Shown here: positions 24,001 to 33,058 of the stretch, piece by piece
How positions within the stretch are numbered: the stretch's first letter is position 1
Layout: each line of letters starts with the position of its first letter
Assembly: GCA_027919835.1 (NCBI GenBank)
Contig: JANVFP010000048.1
Coordinates: forward strand, 186,001-250,000
Source of the DNA: Lentinula raphanica
Lineage: Eukaryota; Basidiomycota; Agaricomycetes; Agaricales; Omphalotaceae
Direction of reading: 5' to 3'
Length of the DNA: 64,000 bases
Position numbers and translations under genes: made by a program
Notes under the pieces: model-generated
The model's database searches: none
Seen by the model: only the letters and a program-made list of their open reading frames with translations
What the model was told of the DNA's origin: nothing

Positions 24001-25008
24001 TCAAGATTTTTGGGCTTGTTTGAGAGAAGCTAGCTGTAATTCTGCCCTTACTGTAGGATTGTCTCTGATATATATTTTCCAAGCTGAAGAAGACCAACGT
24101 CCTAAAGCCATTATCACAGATTCTGAAAGTCCAAGTCTAGCATAAAAAGTTGCACCACCAGCTCTTAGTGAATGTCCACCAAACTCCCTACCAACATAAG
24201 CAAAGAACCTGGATTCAAACCAGGATCTAGTGGGGAGTGTCCCATCTTCACAGAGGAACAATGCAGGCCTGGCTCCATGTAGTTTGTCTCTGATAGCACA
24301 GTATTCCTTCAGTAGAGACACAGGACTAGCCACTGCTTGATGACTTTGGAGAATATCTGTTCCATGATAGAAAGGATCACTTTTGTGATAAGGCAAATGA
24401 TAACCAGCTCTGCCATTCTCAAACTTGAGAGAAGCACGCTTGATCACCTTACGCCAGTCACGCAAGTCATACTGATTAGGAACAGTGAGTTCACCAATGC
24501 GGTGACAACCATAGAAGCCACAACTCAATAGAGTAGCAAACAGAAGATCATCATAGGAGAGATGACGAGAGTCATAGAAGAGTTGGATATGAGAAATTTG
24601 AAGAGGAGGCTTCCTCTTGACTGGGTCAGCTCTAACTTTCTTGGAGCCTCTGATTGTAGCTTGAACCAGAGGATGAGCACGAGATTCATCAAAGTGAGGA
24701 TAGAGTTGTTTGAGAAAGTGACGAGCACCAGAGAGATATTTGGGTCCAGAGGCAATATGTCTGGATGTGTAGGCAATGTATCTGGAGAGTGTGGATGGGG
24801 TGGGATCCAGATCCAGATTATGAGAGGTGCAGAACCTGATATAATCTTTAGCACCTGTAGTATAGTTCTGTTTGGTAGACTTCTCAATGGCATGGGCTTG
24901 AAGGAATAACACCAAATCATCTAACTTGTTCAAGTCCATAGGAGGGTGAGCAGAGTGACCTTGTCTCTTCCTCTGCTCACCCATGGCCTCTAAAAGGACT
25001 CTCTCCAT
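24001..25008 (-). CDS. Tyrosine recombinase of the DIRS-type element
   Basis: 335 residues. The N-terminal half resembles a SAM-like core-binding domain (STKQNYTTGAKDYIRFC). The catalytic half shows the family residues: Arg170 in CHRIGEL, His279-x-x-Arg282 in GGHSLRAGG, Trp305/Trp310 in GRWSSSAW and the nucleophile Tyr313 in WKIYIRDNP. It would join a circular cDNA intermediate to the target without duplication. The start ATG overlaps the end of the RT frame by 19 nt in another frame. The frame has no lesion, so the enzyme could be active. Confidence 0.92.
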   Translation of the reverse strand: MERVLLEAMGEQRKRQGHSAHPPMDLNKLDDLVLFLQAHAIEKSTKQNYTTGAKDYIRFCTSHNLDLDPTPSTLSRYIAYTSRHIASGPKYLSGARHFLKQLYPHFDESRAHPLVQATIRGSKKVRADPVKRKPPLQISHIQLFYDSRHLSYDDLLFATLLSCGFYGCHRIGELTVPNQYDLRDWRKVIKRASLKFENGRAGYHLPYHKSDPFYHGTDILQSHQAVASPVSLLKEYCAIRDKLHGARPALFLCEDGTLPTRSWFESRFFAYVGREFGGHSLRAGGATFYARLGLSESVIMALGRWSSSAWKIYIRDNPTVRAELQLASLKQAQKS

Positions 25009-26960
25009 CGCGCCGGCAGTAGCTCTCTTGGAGGCTCAAAAGTGCGGACGCGGTAGGAGGGAAACTGGAGCTTGAAGTCATCCAGTAGAAGTCTAGACAG
25101 AAGATCTGCCTTAATATTGTCTTTGCCAGGAATATGACGAACTCTGATGTCAATACCAGTTTTGAGAACTATACCTGCAATAGCAAGGAGGATGGAGTTA
25201 TGTGATGATTCTTTGACTGCAAGAGAACTGAGAACTTGGACAGAGTCCAAACTATCAGAGAAGAATAGGACTCTCTTGGGTGGACTAGGCTTGGAAGCAA
25301 TGTGATGTAGGCCAGATAAAATAGCTAGCAGCTCTCTGAAGAAGATGTCTACAATGGGGCTGCCAGGAGTTGGATGCACCTGATAACAAAAGCCATTACT
25401 GGCATAGACAAAGGATAGGCCTATGTTGCTTGCATCAGTCCAGCTTACAAAGTCTGCTTCACTATCACTCCATGCTTGGGCATCTACAAATCGTATCCCA
25501 ATGGCAGACTTGAGCATATCAGAGAACCAGGTCAGGTCTCTATGCACTTCACCATTGATAGGGATGTGACGAAATTGAAGTGTCTTCCCACTCATTTTGC
25601 GATACATTTCTGTAAGAGCAGGTCTAGCCCATGGAAGAACATTAAGTGACCAGTTTAGAGAACCTGTTAGATGCTGCCAGTCTCTGAGTGCAGCTTTGCG
25701 ATTGGGAGATGAGAGGAATGTATGAATAGCTTCTACAAGTCCATCTATGGATTCCTGAGTCAAAGAGAAAGAGCCTTTCATGATATCTGTTAAGAAGCCT
25801 ATGATCAAAAGCCAGACTCCCCAGTCTTGTTTTCTATCTTCATAAGGGCAATCAATCATGTCCCAAAAGACTAGAAGCTGTACTTGTCTCTTGGGATATT
25901 TCTTGCCATGAAAGGTGATTAGATTCCTCTTGAAGTCCCAGCCAAAGAAGTCATCCATGTAAACATGTAGATTAGGGATTCCTAGCTTCTCAGTCCCAAA
26001 CCAACAGAGCAGTGCAGACACAGAGCACCAACAGCGAGGAGAGGTTCTAGTCCCAAAGACCAGTCTCCTAACAATGTGAAATCTTCCATCAACAGAAACA
26101 ACTTGACAAAGTTGCCAGAGAGGATGAGCAGGGAGATTGAGGAAGGCTTTAGCCACATCACTCTTGAATAGCACAAGCTCCTCATTAGGGTGCTCTTTGA
26201 TAACATCATTGAGCACCTGACCAAAGGTGTGCATATCATCATATTTCACTTTGGCCTCCTCTCTAGGAATACCATCATTGAGACCTGATGCAGTTTGATC
26301 CATGACAACTCTAGCTTTCCCCTTCTGCCAGACTACAAACATAGGGGAAACTTTCATGCCAGGCAATAGTACAAAATCTTCTGGTAGTGCTTCTGACCAC
26401 CTTCCAGCAGCTACCTCCTGATCTCTGTGAGCTCTAAGTGCTGCAATGTCTACTGGTTCAGTCACATAGTTATCAACTTTTTGTCTGCATTCCTCTTCCC
26501 ACTCTGCTTCATAGAAAGGCCAGAACCCTTCTCTCAATGAATGAATAACAGAAGCAACAAAAGGTTGGTTAGGATGAGAAGATAAGAGGAGTTCCAAACG
26601 ATCCACATTGAATGGAGTTTCAACTTTGATGTAACCAGACATAGATTGTAGAGTAGCAAAAATTTGGGGATTATTCAAGAGATGTTCAGGAGGTGAAGGT
26701 AGAGGAGGTGCAGTCATAGTAGATGTGATACTGGGAGGAATGATGTTACAAGAAGAACTAGTAGAAGACCATAAATAACCACGTCTAAAACGTGGATTAG
26801 AAGTAGATTCAGATGTATCCAATAAATGCTTTGTACCAGCCAGAGATTTAGGCCCTTGAAGAGCGCTTTCTACTCTCTCTGCGACGCTTCTGGAGCTGGT
26901 CATAGCAGGACTGATTGTCAATGGCTCTGTGCTGTTCTCCACACTCACTGCAGTAGCCAT
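24990..26960 (-). CDS. Reverse transcriptase-RNase H of the DIRS-type element
   Basis: 656 residues from the ATG at 26960; the frame is open further up but only as a shadow of gag. The polymerase shows KARVVMDQT, LFKSDVAKAFLNLP and the catalytic YMDDFFG near residue 335. An RNase H domain follows with WTDASNIG, the RELLAILSGL helix, FFSDSLDSVQVL and RHIPGKDNIKADLLSR. No integrase or protease is seen, as expected for DIRS elements. It starts inside the last 113 nt of gag in a different frame, so it needs frameshifting, re-initiation or a separate transcript. Confidence 0.92.
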   Translation of the reverse strand: MATAVSVENSTEPLTISPAMTSSRSVAERVESALQGPKSLAGTKHLLDTSESTSNPRFRRGYLWSSTSSSCNIIPPSITSTMTAPPLPSPPEHLLNNPQIFATLQSMSGYIKVETPFNVDRLELLLSSHPNQPFVASVIHSLREGFWPFYEAEWEEECRQKVDNYVTEPVDIAALRAHRDQEVAAGRWSEALPEDFVLLPGMKVSPMFVVWQKGKARVVMDQTASGLNDGIPREEAKVKYDDMHTFGQVLNDVIKEHPNEELVLFKSDVAKAFLNLPAHPLWQLCQVVSVDGRFHIVRRLVFGTRTSPRCWCSVSALLCWFGTEKLGIPNLHVYMDDFFGWDFKRNLITFHGKKYPKRQVQLLVFWDMIDCPYEDRKQDWGVWLLIIGFLTDIMKGSFSLTQESIDGLVEAIHTFLSSPNRKAALRDWQHLTGSLNWSLNVLPWARPALTEMYRKMSGKTLQFRHIPINGEVHRDLTWFSDMLKSAIGIRFVDAQAWSDSEADFVSWTDASNIGLSFVYASNGFCYQVHPTPGSPIVDIFFRELLAILSGLHHIASKPSPPKRVLFFSDSLDSVQVLSSLAVKESSHNSILLAIAGIVLKTGIDIRVRHIPGKDNIKADLLSRLLLDDFKLQFPSYRVRTFEPPRELLPARWRESF

Positions 26961-28167
26961 GCTTCCTGTTATTAGGACAGGGCTCTGAACACCTCTTCTC
27001 ATTCCAAAGAATGCAAGGTGTGTCACGACGCTTTGAGCTGGATGAGGAAGAAGATTGGCTACCACCAGAAGGCCTCTTTCTAGCAGATAACAACTCTTTG
27101 AGAAGAAGAGTGTGGAAGCTCTCTGGATTGCCCAGGTCAAATGGAGTGTTGGCAGCTTTCTGCCTAGCTTCTTTATCAACCCTGATAGCCACAGATGGAT
27201 CATAAGGTGAGGATCTGAAATACTCCATAATTTGTGCTTTGTATGTCTCTAGCTCATCTTTGCGATGTGGATAAACCTTGAGCAAAGGAGCAGTCCATGC
27301 ATCAAAAACTCGGAGCCATTGAGACTCAGAAGTGACAGGCATAGACTTGAGAACTTGATCCTTACGAACCAGCTTGTATTCTGACCCAAAATCTCTGCTA
27401 TCATCATAGGTAGATGAGGAAAAGCTGACCAGTGCAGCATAGACTTTATCAAAGTCCACGAAGCGATCCTTGACAATGAGGCGAAGCAAAGAGACAGGGA
27501 GAGGATCAGAGAAAGGTTGAGCAGCAAGTAGAGATACAACTGGGTCAAGATTGCTTTCAGCAGCAAAGAGGTTCTTGAGTTCCCAAGTTTTCTGCACATG
27601 AGCAGGAAGAGATGAGGGGCCTGATAGATGTGCCAAGTGAGGAGCAGCTTCAAGAAGTGCAGCAGGAAGGACTGAAGCAGTTGAAGCAGGTTTGACAGGA
27701 GAGGCAAGAAGTCTAGCCAAGGCATCTCTCCCAGCCTGTAGAATAGGCTCTGGATCTTGAGGAGAAGCACCAGATTCAAGCTGGGCTTGCTCATCATCCA
27801 GATCCTGAATCTGAGTCTGCATGCTAGCCCAGGCAGCTTCATTGACAGCTTCTTCATGAGAGACATCATTCTGATCTGCTGAGACAGCAGTCTTCTTCCC
27901 TTTGAGCTTAGCTCTCTGATCTCTCTTAAACTTATTAGTCTCTCTCTGGATATCCATGATCTGAGACACATAGTCTTGGGATATAACAGCATCATTGAAA
28001 GAGAGATCTCTAACAGCCCTAAAGGCATCCATAGCATTGATCTCCTCATTTCTGAACTGTTCAACAACCTCCTGAAGAGCCCTGGCTTGTTCACCAACTG
28101 TCTCAAACTCCAGAGCCTGCACAGGGTCATCAGAGAGCCTGTCAGCAAGGGAGAGAGAGGGTGACAA
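26848..28167 (-). CDS. Gag-like protein of the DIRS-type element
   Basis: About 439 residues. The middle is helical and charged; the C-terminus has a Ser run, then CILWNEKRCSEPCPNNRKHG and a following CSECGEQH, a Cys/His cluster typical of the nucleic-acid-binding end of these gag proteins, and a basic tail. The first codon given here is TTG; the frame stays open upstream to about 28267 with no ATG, so the start is lost, spliced in or non-canonical. A long frame of 347 codons on the same strand (28292-27249) is its Leu-rich shadow. Confidence 0.8.
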   Translation of the reverse strand: MSPSLSLADRLSDDPVQALEFETVGEQARALQEVVEQFRNEEINAMDAFRAVRDLSFNDAVISQDYVSQIMDIQRETNKFKRDQRAKLKGKKTAVSADQNDVSHEEAVNEAAWASMQTQIQDLDDEQAQLESGASPQDPEPILQAGRDALARLLASPVKPASTASVLPAALLEAAPHLAHLSGPSSLPAHVQKTWELKNLFAAESNLDPVVSLLAAQPFSDPLPVSLLRLIVKDRFVDFDKVYAALVSFSSSTYDDSRDFGSEYKLVRKDQVLKSMPVTSESQWLRVFDAWTAPLLKVYPHRKDELETYKAQIMEYFRSSPYDPSVAIRVDKEARQKAANTPFDLGNPESFHTLLLKELLSARKRPSGGSQSSSSSSSKRRDTPCILWNEKRCSEPCPNNRKHGYCSECGEQHRAIDNQSCYDQLQKRRRESRKRSSRA

Positions 28168-28292
28168 GTGAGGAGCAGCAGAGGAGGATGGAACATTCTG
28201 GGAGTGAGGAGAAACAGACCTGAAGTGAACATGGGTTTCAGACTGCCTAGAGGAGCTAGAGGTGCCCTATATATATTACCCCCCGTATCCAC

Positions 28293-29085
28293 ATGTGGTT
28301 ACGATGTTAAGCCATGTTGCGTTTAAGGAATTCAGGTTCACAAAACGCATTTCAGGGCTCAGCAGATGCTATAAAATGGAGCAGATTGGTAGATATTGCC
28401 CTGATTTTTGATGCAAAATGAACATAATGTTAAGCATGTTAAGCCTATGTTAACATAAGGTGAACATCTATGTTAAGCCATGTTAAGCCATGTTAACCTC
28501 ATGTTAACCTCATGTTAAGCCATGTTAACCTCATGTTAACCTCATGTTAAGCTTATATTTAGCTTATGCTAAGCATATTAACATCCAGTGAACCTCCACA
28601 TTATTAATATTAAGCCATGTTAAGCCCATGTTAAGCATGTTAACATCAAGTGAACCTCTATATTAATGATGTTAAGCTCATGTTAAGCCATATCAAGCAC
28701 AGGTTAATTTATAAACTCACATGTTAAGCCATGGTCAACCTATGTTAAGCATGTTAACATCAACTGAACTCCTATGTAAAGCTCATGTTAAGTGTGTTAA
28801 GCCATATTAAGCTCATATTAACCATGCTAATATTAATTTTCAACCATGTTAAGCCATGCTCAGCTATGTGAACATCAACTGAATCTATATGTTAATCTAT
28901 GTTAAGCAAGTGAATATTTATATCAATTATGTTGAATTTCTATGAACCATGTTAATTCAAGTGAACCTCTATATTAACATTATATTAAGCTCTTGTAAAC
29001 CATGTCAATAACAAGCAAGCTTCCATATCAAGATTGTTAAGTCTATGTTAACTTCAAGTGGATATCATTCAAGCTTATATTATGC
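28293..29085. repeat. ATGTTAA-rich degenerate array
   Basis: About 800 nt in which ATGTTAA occurs more than twenty times, nearly always in the same orientation, in variants such as CATGTTAAGC and CATGTTAACCTC, mixed with decayed forms (ATATTAAG, GTGAACCTC). Very AT-rich and non-coding. It lies immediately upstream of the retroelement on the element's strand and just past the 3' end of the helicase fragment. Confidence 0.85.
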
Positions 29086-29198
29086 ATGTTCACTATCAAC
29101 TATATTGTGTTACTTATCTATATCAAAATATATAATATTTATAGCAGAAATGTTCGTTTAAAGATATTCAAGATGTTAAACGTAAAAAAATATTTGAA

Positions 29199-30335
29199 CT
29201 ATTTACTGGAGCGAAGAAGGTCTAAATACCAAGTAACAAGTCGCACAAAGTTGGAAACAAATCTAGGATGAGCAGGATCTTCTGGTGTAGCTAGGGGTCT
29301 TGCAACAAGCCATGTCCATTCATTTCCTTGAGTTAAGCCCACTTCTTTATAGACTCTTTGCATCAATGCTTTATCTGCATTGATACGCAACCACAAACCA
29401 AGCATGAAATCCAAATGTTCACATAAATTACGTTCCTTGCTGAATTCCTCATGGACCAAGTCTCCAGGTAGTTGAGGCAAATGGCAGTGGAAACAGATGG
29501 AACCCCAGTTTTTCTTCTCTTCTTTAGAGGGAAAGGGATAATGCTTGAGGTTCATTTTCATCAACTTGACTGTAAGTTTTCCAGTTTTAGGACATTGCTC
29601 CAGGGGATGCCAAGAAGTATTGCACAAAGTACAAAGACCTTTGAACAGATCAAATCCAAACTGGAAGATGTTGGCAATAGGCTGAATCCATGCAGTTCTC
29701 TTTTGGCGATATTCCTCAGCTGCGTTTACTGCAGCTCCAAAGTCTGAACGTCGAGTTATTGCAATACTGCCAATGACTTCGAGCCGCTTTGCTGAAGGAA
29801 TAGTCTGTGATATAGGAGGACGAATCCAGGGAGGAATAACTCTTCCTTCCAATGCTATGCAACTACTGCATTTGGCACCCAGCCCATCATTGCTATCTTT
29901 ACAAAGAACTCCAGCATCATCACACCACTTTGTGAATTGGAATCGTAGACATTGGATGGGTGCATTATTGCAAAGTGCAATAATCTGATTATTACCAGCA
30001 TAATCAGGAATTCCATAGCTGTGATACTTTGCTTTGGCATTTTGGGTAGGCAGAATATAGCAATGGGAGAGGACATGATCTCGACCAGCACGTGTAATTC
30101 CTTGAAATGTTCCAGTCATATCACCAGGAGTGCCGGCAAAGATGACTGTGCGAACATGAGGATAATCGTTGCCAGCGTAAAGAGCAGAAGTTCCAACTAT
30201 AATCTTGGAAATTCCAGCAATCCAGTTGTCGTAGATGAGGTTCCGATTTGGTGTAACTTCTTTGTCACCACTATAGAGTGTAGTATCAAAGCGAGTTGCG
30301 ATATCGATGCCTATATATATGGGCCTGGGAATTTA
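29199..30335 (-). pseudogene. RecQ-like helicase, 3' fragment
   Basis: An open frame of about 375 codons. It starts inside helicase lobe 2: IIVGTSALYAGNDYPHVRTVIF corresponds to motif V, and FQGITRAGRDHV matches the QxxGRxGRD-type motif VI of RecQ-like enzymes. A Cys/His-containing C-terminal region follows (CSSCIALEG, CTLCNTSWHPLEQCP, CFHCH). The Walker A and DEAH motifs are absent: upstream of about 30335 the sequence is unrelated. Either the 5' part was lost or it lies in exons I cannot see. Such RecQ-like genes are common in mobile and subtelomeric DNA of basidiomycetes. The remaining frame is undamaged. Confidence 0.7.
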
Positions 30336-30353
30336 GCCCTAAATTCCTCTGTA

Positions 30354-30674
30354 TTAAAATTGTCCATGCTGAATCTTCACATCCCCTCCCCCAATCCTCT
30401 TGAAACTTGGCACGCAAGTCCTCCTACCCTTGCCCTCCCCCTTCTTCCAATGGTCCGAGTCGGGATAACCATCTTTGGTGACATGACAGCTGCAGGCACT
30501 AAATAGGTCAATGTTGACCTGAATCCCAGCTTCGACTTGTCTGATGACTGTACAGCTTCCACAGTAGATGCACAAAGACCCAGGCTTCATTTGTTTGCAA
30601 GTGACCGAGTCCATATATCTGCTGGTTTTATTTTTATTTATGATATGCTTGGATTTCCATGTATTTATTGTCAT
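30354..30674 (-). other. Cys-rich open frame of unknown origin
   Basis: About 100 codons with CIYCGSC and CSCHVTKDGYPDSDHW; it abuts the truncated helicase on the same strand. It could be an exon of the same gene or an unrelated scrap. Confidence 0.25.
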
Positions 30675-30965
30675 ACCTGAATCCCAGAATTTCCAGGTCC
30701 TGTGGCCAAGGGGACCTCATCCACCTGCTGTCCTGGGTCTTAGCTACATCTTTTACTCATATTTCAACAGGATTCATCCACAACAACTCACGTTGCACTT
30801 CCAGATTTATATAGCCCCTATTCATTTGCAACTCCTGCTTGGACCCTTTCTTTCCTTGACAGGGGCACTACCTCATCTATACTATAGCTCTGACTGCCTA
30901 AAACCTCCAATCTCATACTATCATACCCACAGTACCCGTACTTTACCTCATTCACCCCCCATCAC

Positions 30966-31650
30966 TTAGACTAATAATAATCATCCCTGGACGATGCCCA
31001 CCTTTCATGCAATACTCATCCTGCTGTTACTTCAATTTTAATATATTGTTCAGTTGGGTCAGCATGCTATAGTTTCTGTCCTTGGTCCTCATGGGATACA
31101 CTACTCAGACTAATAGTAATCATCTCTAATTGATGCCTGATTTTGATGCAATCTTCTTCCTGCTAGTACTTGGCCCCCGATATGTTGCTCAGTTCGTTCT
31201 CCGTGTCATGCCTGCTGTTCAGGGTGTTCATGGGATATATGCTGGCAACTCTGCCACAAAGCATTGTGTCCCATCTTCAGCAACTCAGATTATTTTCGCA
31301 GTTGTCCAGATACCCCTTGGCAGATTAGCCTTTGCAAAGAAATACCATCTCAACCGAGTATGATATCCTGTCTGCCATATATGTATATTGACGGATTTAC
31401 CGGCACTGACATCAGGTCATTTTTGCATTTGCCGAGATATCCCTTGGCAGATTACCGAAATCCTCCTCGGCAGATTAGCCTTTGCCGAGAAGCCCCATGA
31501 CAACCAATCATGATATCCTCTAGTATCCTGTTCCCTTATATGTATATGTATCGCCGGATTTTCCGGCACTAATATAAAATTCACATGACATCATTTGGAC
31601 TGTTTTTCATGTGTTTGTTTCAACTCCATATATGAGCCGGATTTTCCGGC
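30966..31650. repeat. Diverged tandem repeats and CCGG palindromes upstream of the 405-residue gene
   Basis: Two ~140-bp units starting CAGACTAATARTAATCATC (30966 and 31106) are followed by two ~145-bp units sharing GGCAGATTAGCCTTTGC. Within these, a 15-nt palindrome GCCGGATTTTCCGGC occurs at 31553-31567 and 31636-31650, with a variant (GACGGATTTACCGGC) at 31390-31404. All three precede the start codon at 31672, the nearest by 22 nt, so they may be regulatory. Confidence 0.6.
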
Positions 31651-31671
31651 AACGCTTCATCCTCAACCACC

Positions 31672-33049
31672 ATGAGCTCTAAAGAAGATATGCAAACAGT
31701 CTCCCATCTTGCTCGTGAAATTTATACTTCTGTCGCTGCTATTCATCCTCCATCCCCAAATGCCTCTCAAGAAACTCGGGAAACATTCAACAGTATGCTT
31801 CGTACTGCTCAACAAGCATCTGGGCAGATCCTCAGTCTTGTCATCGGTATGGCCCAATCAACTACGGATTCCAATGGTCAATCTCTTGACCTTCACCTTG
31901 GCAATGGACACTGGGGTATGTACTCTCACGCCATATATATACAGCCTGTCCTTGTGTTAAATCATACTGCTAGATGACCTTCTCCTGGATGAAGACCCTG
32001 GATTAGCTTCCTCCACTGATAATGACAACGACCCTCCCCCTGACATCAATGATCAAATCCAAGCCGATATTGAAGAACTCCTTGCAGAAGCAAATGATCC
32101 TGAGCTTTGGTTTAGCCTCCAAGATTTCCGTACCATGGTAGAACAAGGCGAACACAGGGGTTCTACTATTCAAAAGGAGAAGGAAGCCTTTCGACGGATG
32201 CTTATTGGTTACCGCCAAGTTCCATTAGATGACATTGTATGTCCAATCACTTTTTAATATGTGACAGATAACCTATCAACCTTTTCTAGGTCCAAGCTTT
32301 TGATCTCCATGACCTTCAACTTGCATCAGTTTCAATCCAACGCCATACCCAACACATTTCCACATTCCACAATCTTCCTCTCCGTGACCAGCGACTGTTT
32401 GAGCGTGAAAAGCTCTTATACAACCCATCTAGCTCTCACTGTGTCCATGCCTGGATCAATGTAGTCATCAACAATATCGAAGCCATTGAGTTTGTCAAGG
32501 ACTGGGCTGGTGAAGCTGGTGAATGGCGAAAGGACTTTCGAAAAACACTGGCCACCCACTTTTATGCAAGTGAACTCAGCTTGATTGATCGAAGCCTCTT
32601 CCCAAGCACCAAGAAAGACAAACTCTGCAATAGACTTTACCGACGGTTTGCAAAAAAACATGACAAAGTTATTGTCCGGCGGCGCCATCTTCATCGTTTC
32701 TTTGAACTAGTATGTCCCATTCATTCTCTATACACTTATGTACTTAGGTACCACTCAGTTTGGCCCCACTGTACTTCTGGACCCCACCTGGCTTACACTT
32801 ACCAAACAAGGTTATCCTCGCCAATCCAAGCTTTGGTACGACCGTGTCCGTTCCGAGGTACTCGACTTTGGTTTACAAGATGAAGACATTGGGCGAGCCC
32901 GATACTGGAATCACCGCCGCTTCCTACTCTCTGTTGTTGAATGTCTGGGTGGCAGAACAGTCAAGGCCTATGTTGAAGACTTTCTGGACCAAAACTTGAC
33001 CTGGAATCCCCCACCTGAACCAGTAGACGATGATGACAATGACGACTAG
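31672..33049 (+). CDS. Unrecognised 405-residue protein, convergent partner of the dioxygenase gene
   Basis: Four exons: 31672-31915, 31974-32236, 32290-32709 and 32759-33049; GT-AG introns, one frame. The protein is soluble, with an acidic stretch (STDNDNDPPPDIND) in its N-terminal third, a central basic/helical region (KKDKLCNRLYRRFAKKHDK) and an acidic C-terminus (DDDDNDD). I see no catalytic motif I can name. Its stop codon is 9 bp from the stop of the convergent dioxygenase gene, and both have the same splice style, so the two probably travelled together. A helper or DNA-binding role is only a guess. Confidence 0.75.
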
Positions 33050-33058
33050 ATTCGTACC

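Larger units (their letters stand above)
22499..28267 (-). mobile_element. DIRS-type (tyrosine-recombinase) retrotransposon
   Basis: Read on the minus strand it carries gag-like, RT-RNase H and tyrosine recombinase genes in overlapping frames, the hallmark of DIRS-group elements, which lack an integrase. Behind the recombinase a 93-bp segment is present twice without a mismatch in direct orientation (23790-23882 and 22499-22591). That fits the B1/B2 parts of the split direct repeats of Ngaro/PAT-like elements, but I find no matching A repeat upstream. All three frames are open. The gag frame has no early ATG, so the 5' edge near 28267 may be a truncation. The outer limits are inferred. Confidence 0.85.

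Noticed and set aside
24562..24909. Plus-strand 115-codon frame inside the recombinase gene
   Set aside because: Antisense shadow of a well-supported catalytic domain.
27249..28292. 347-codon Leu-rich frame on the minus strand
   Set aside because: It is the shadow of the gag frame; the gag frame has the Cys/His motif and better composition.
28293..29085. CRISPR-like or telomeric array
   Set aside because: Motif spacing is irregular, there are no unique spacers, and ATGTTAA is not a telomere repeat; the genome is eukaryotic.
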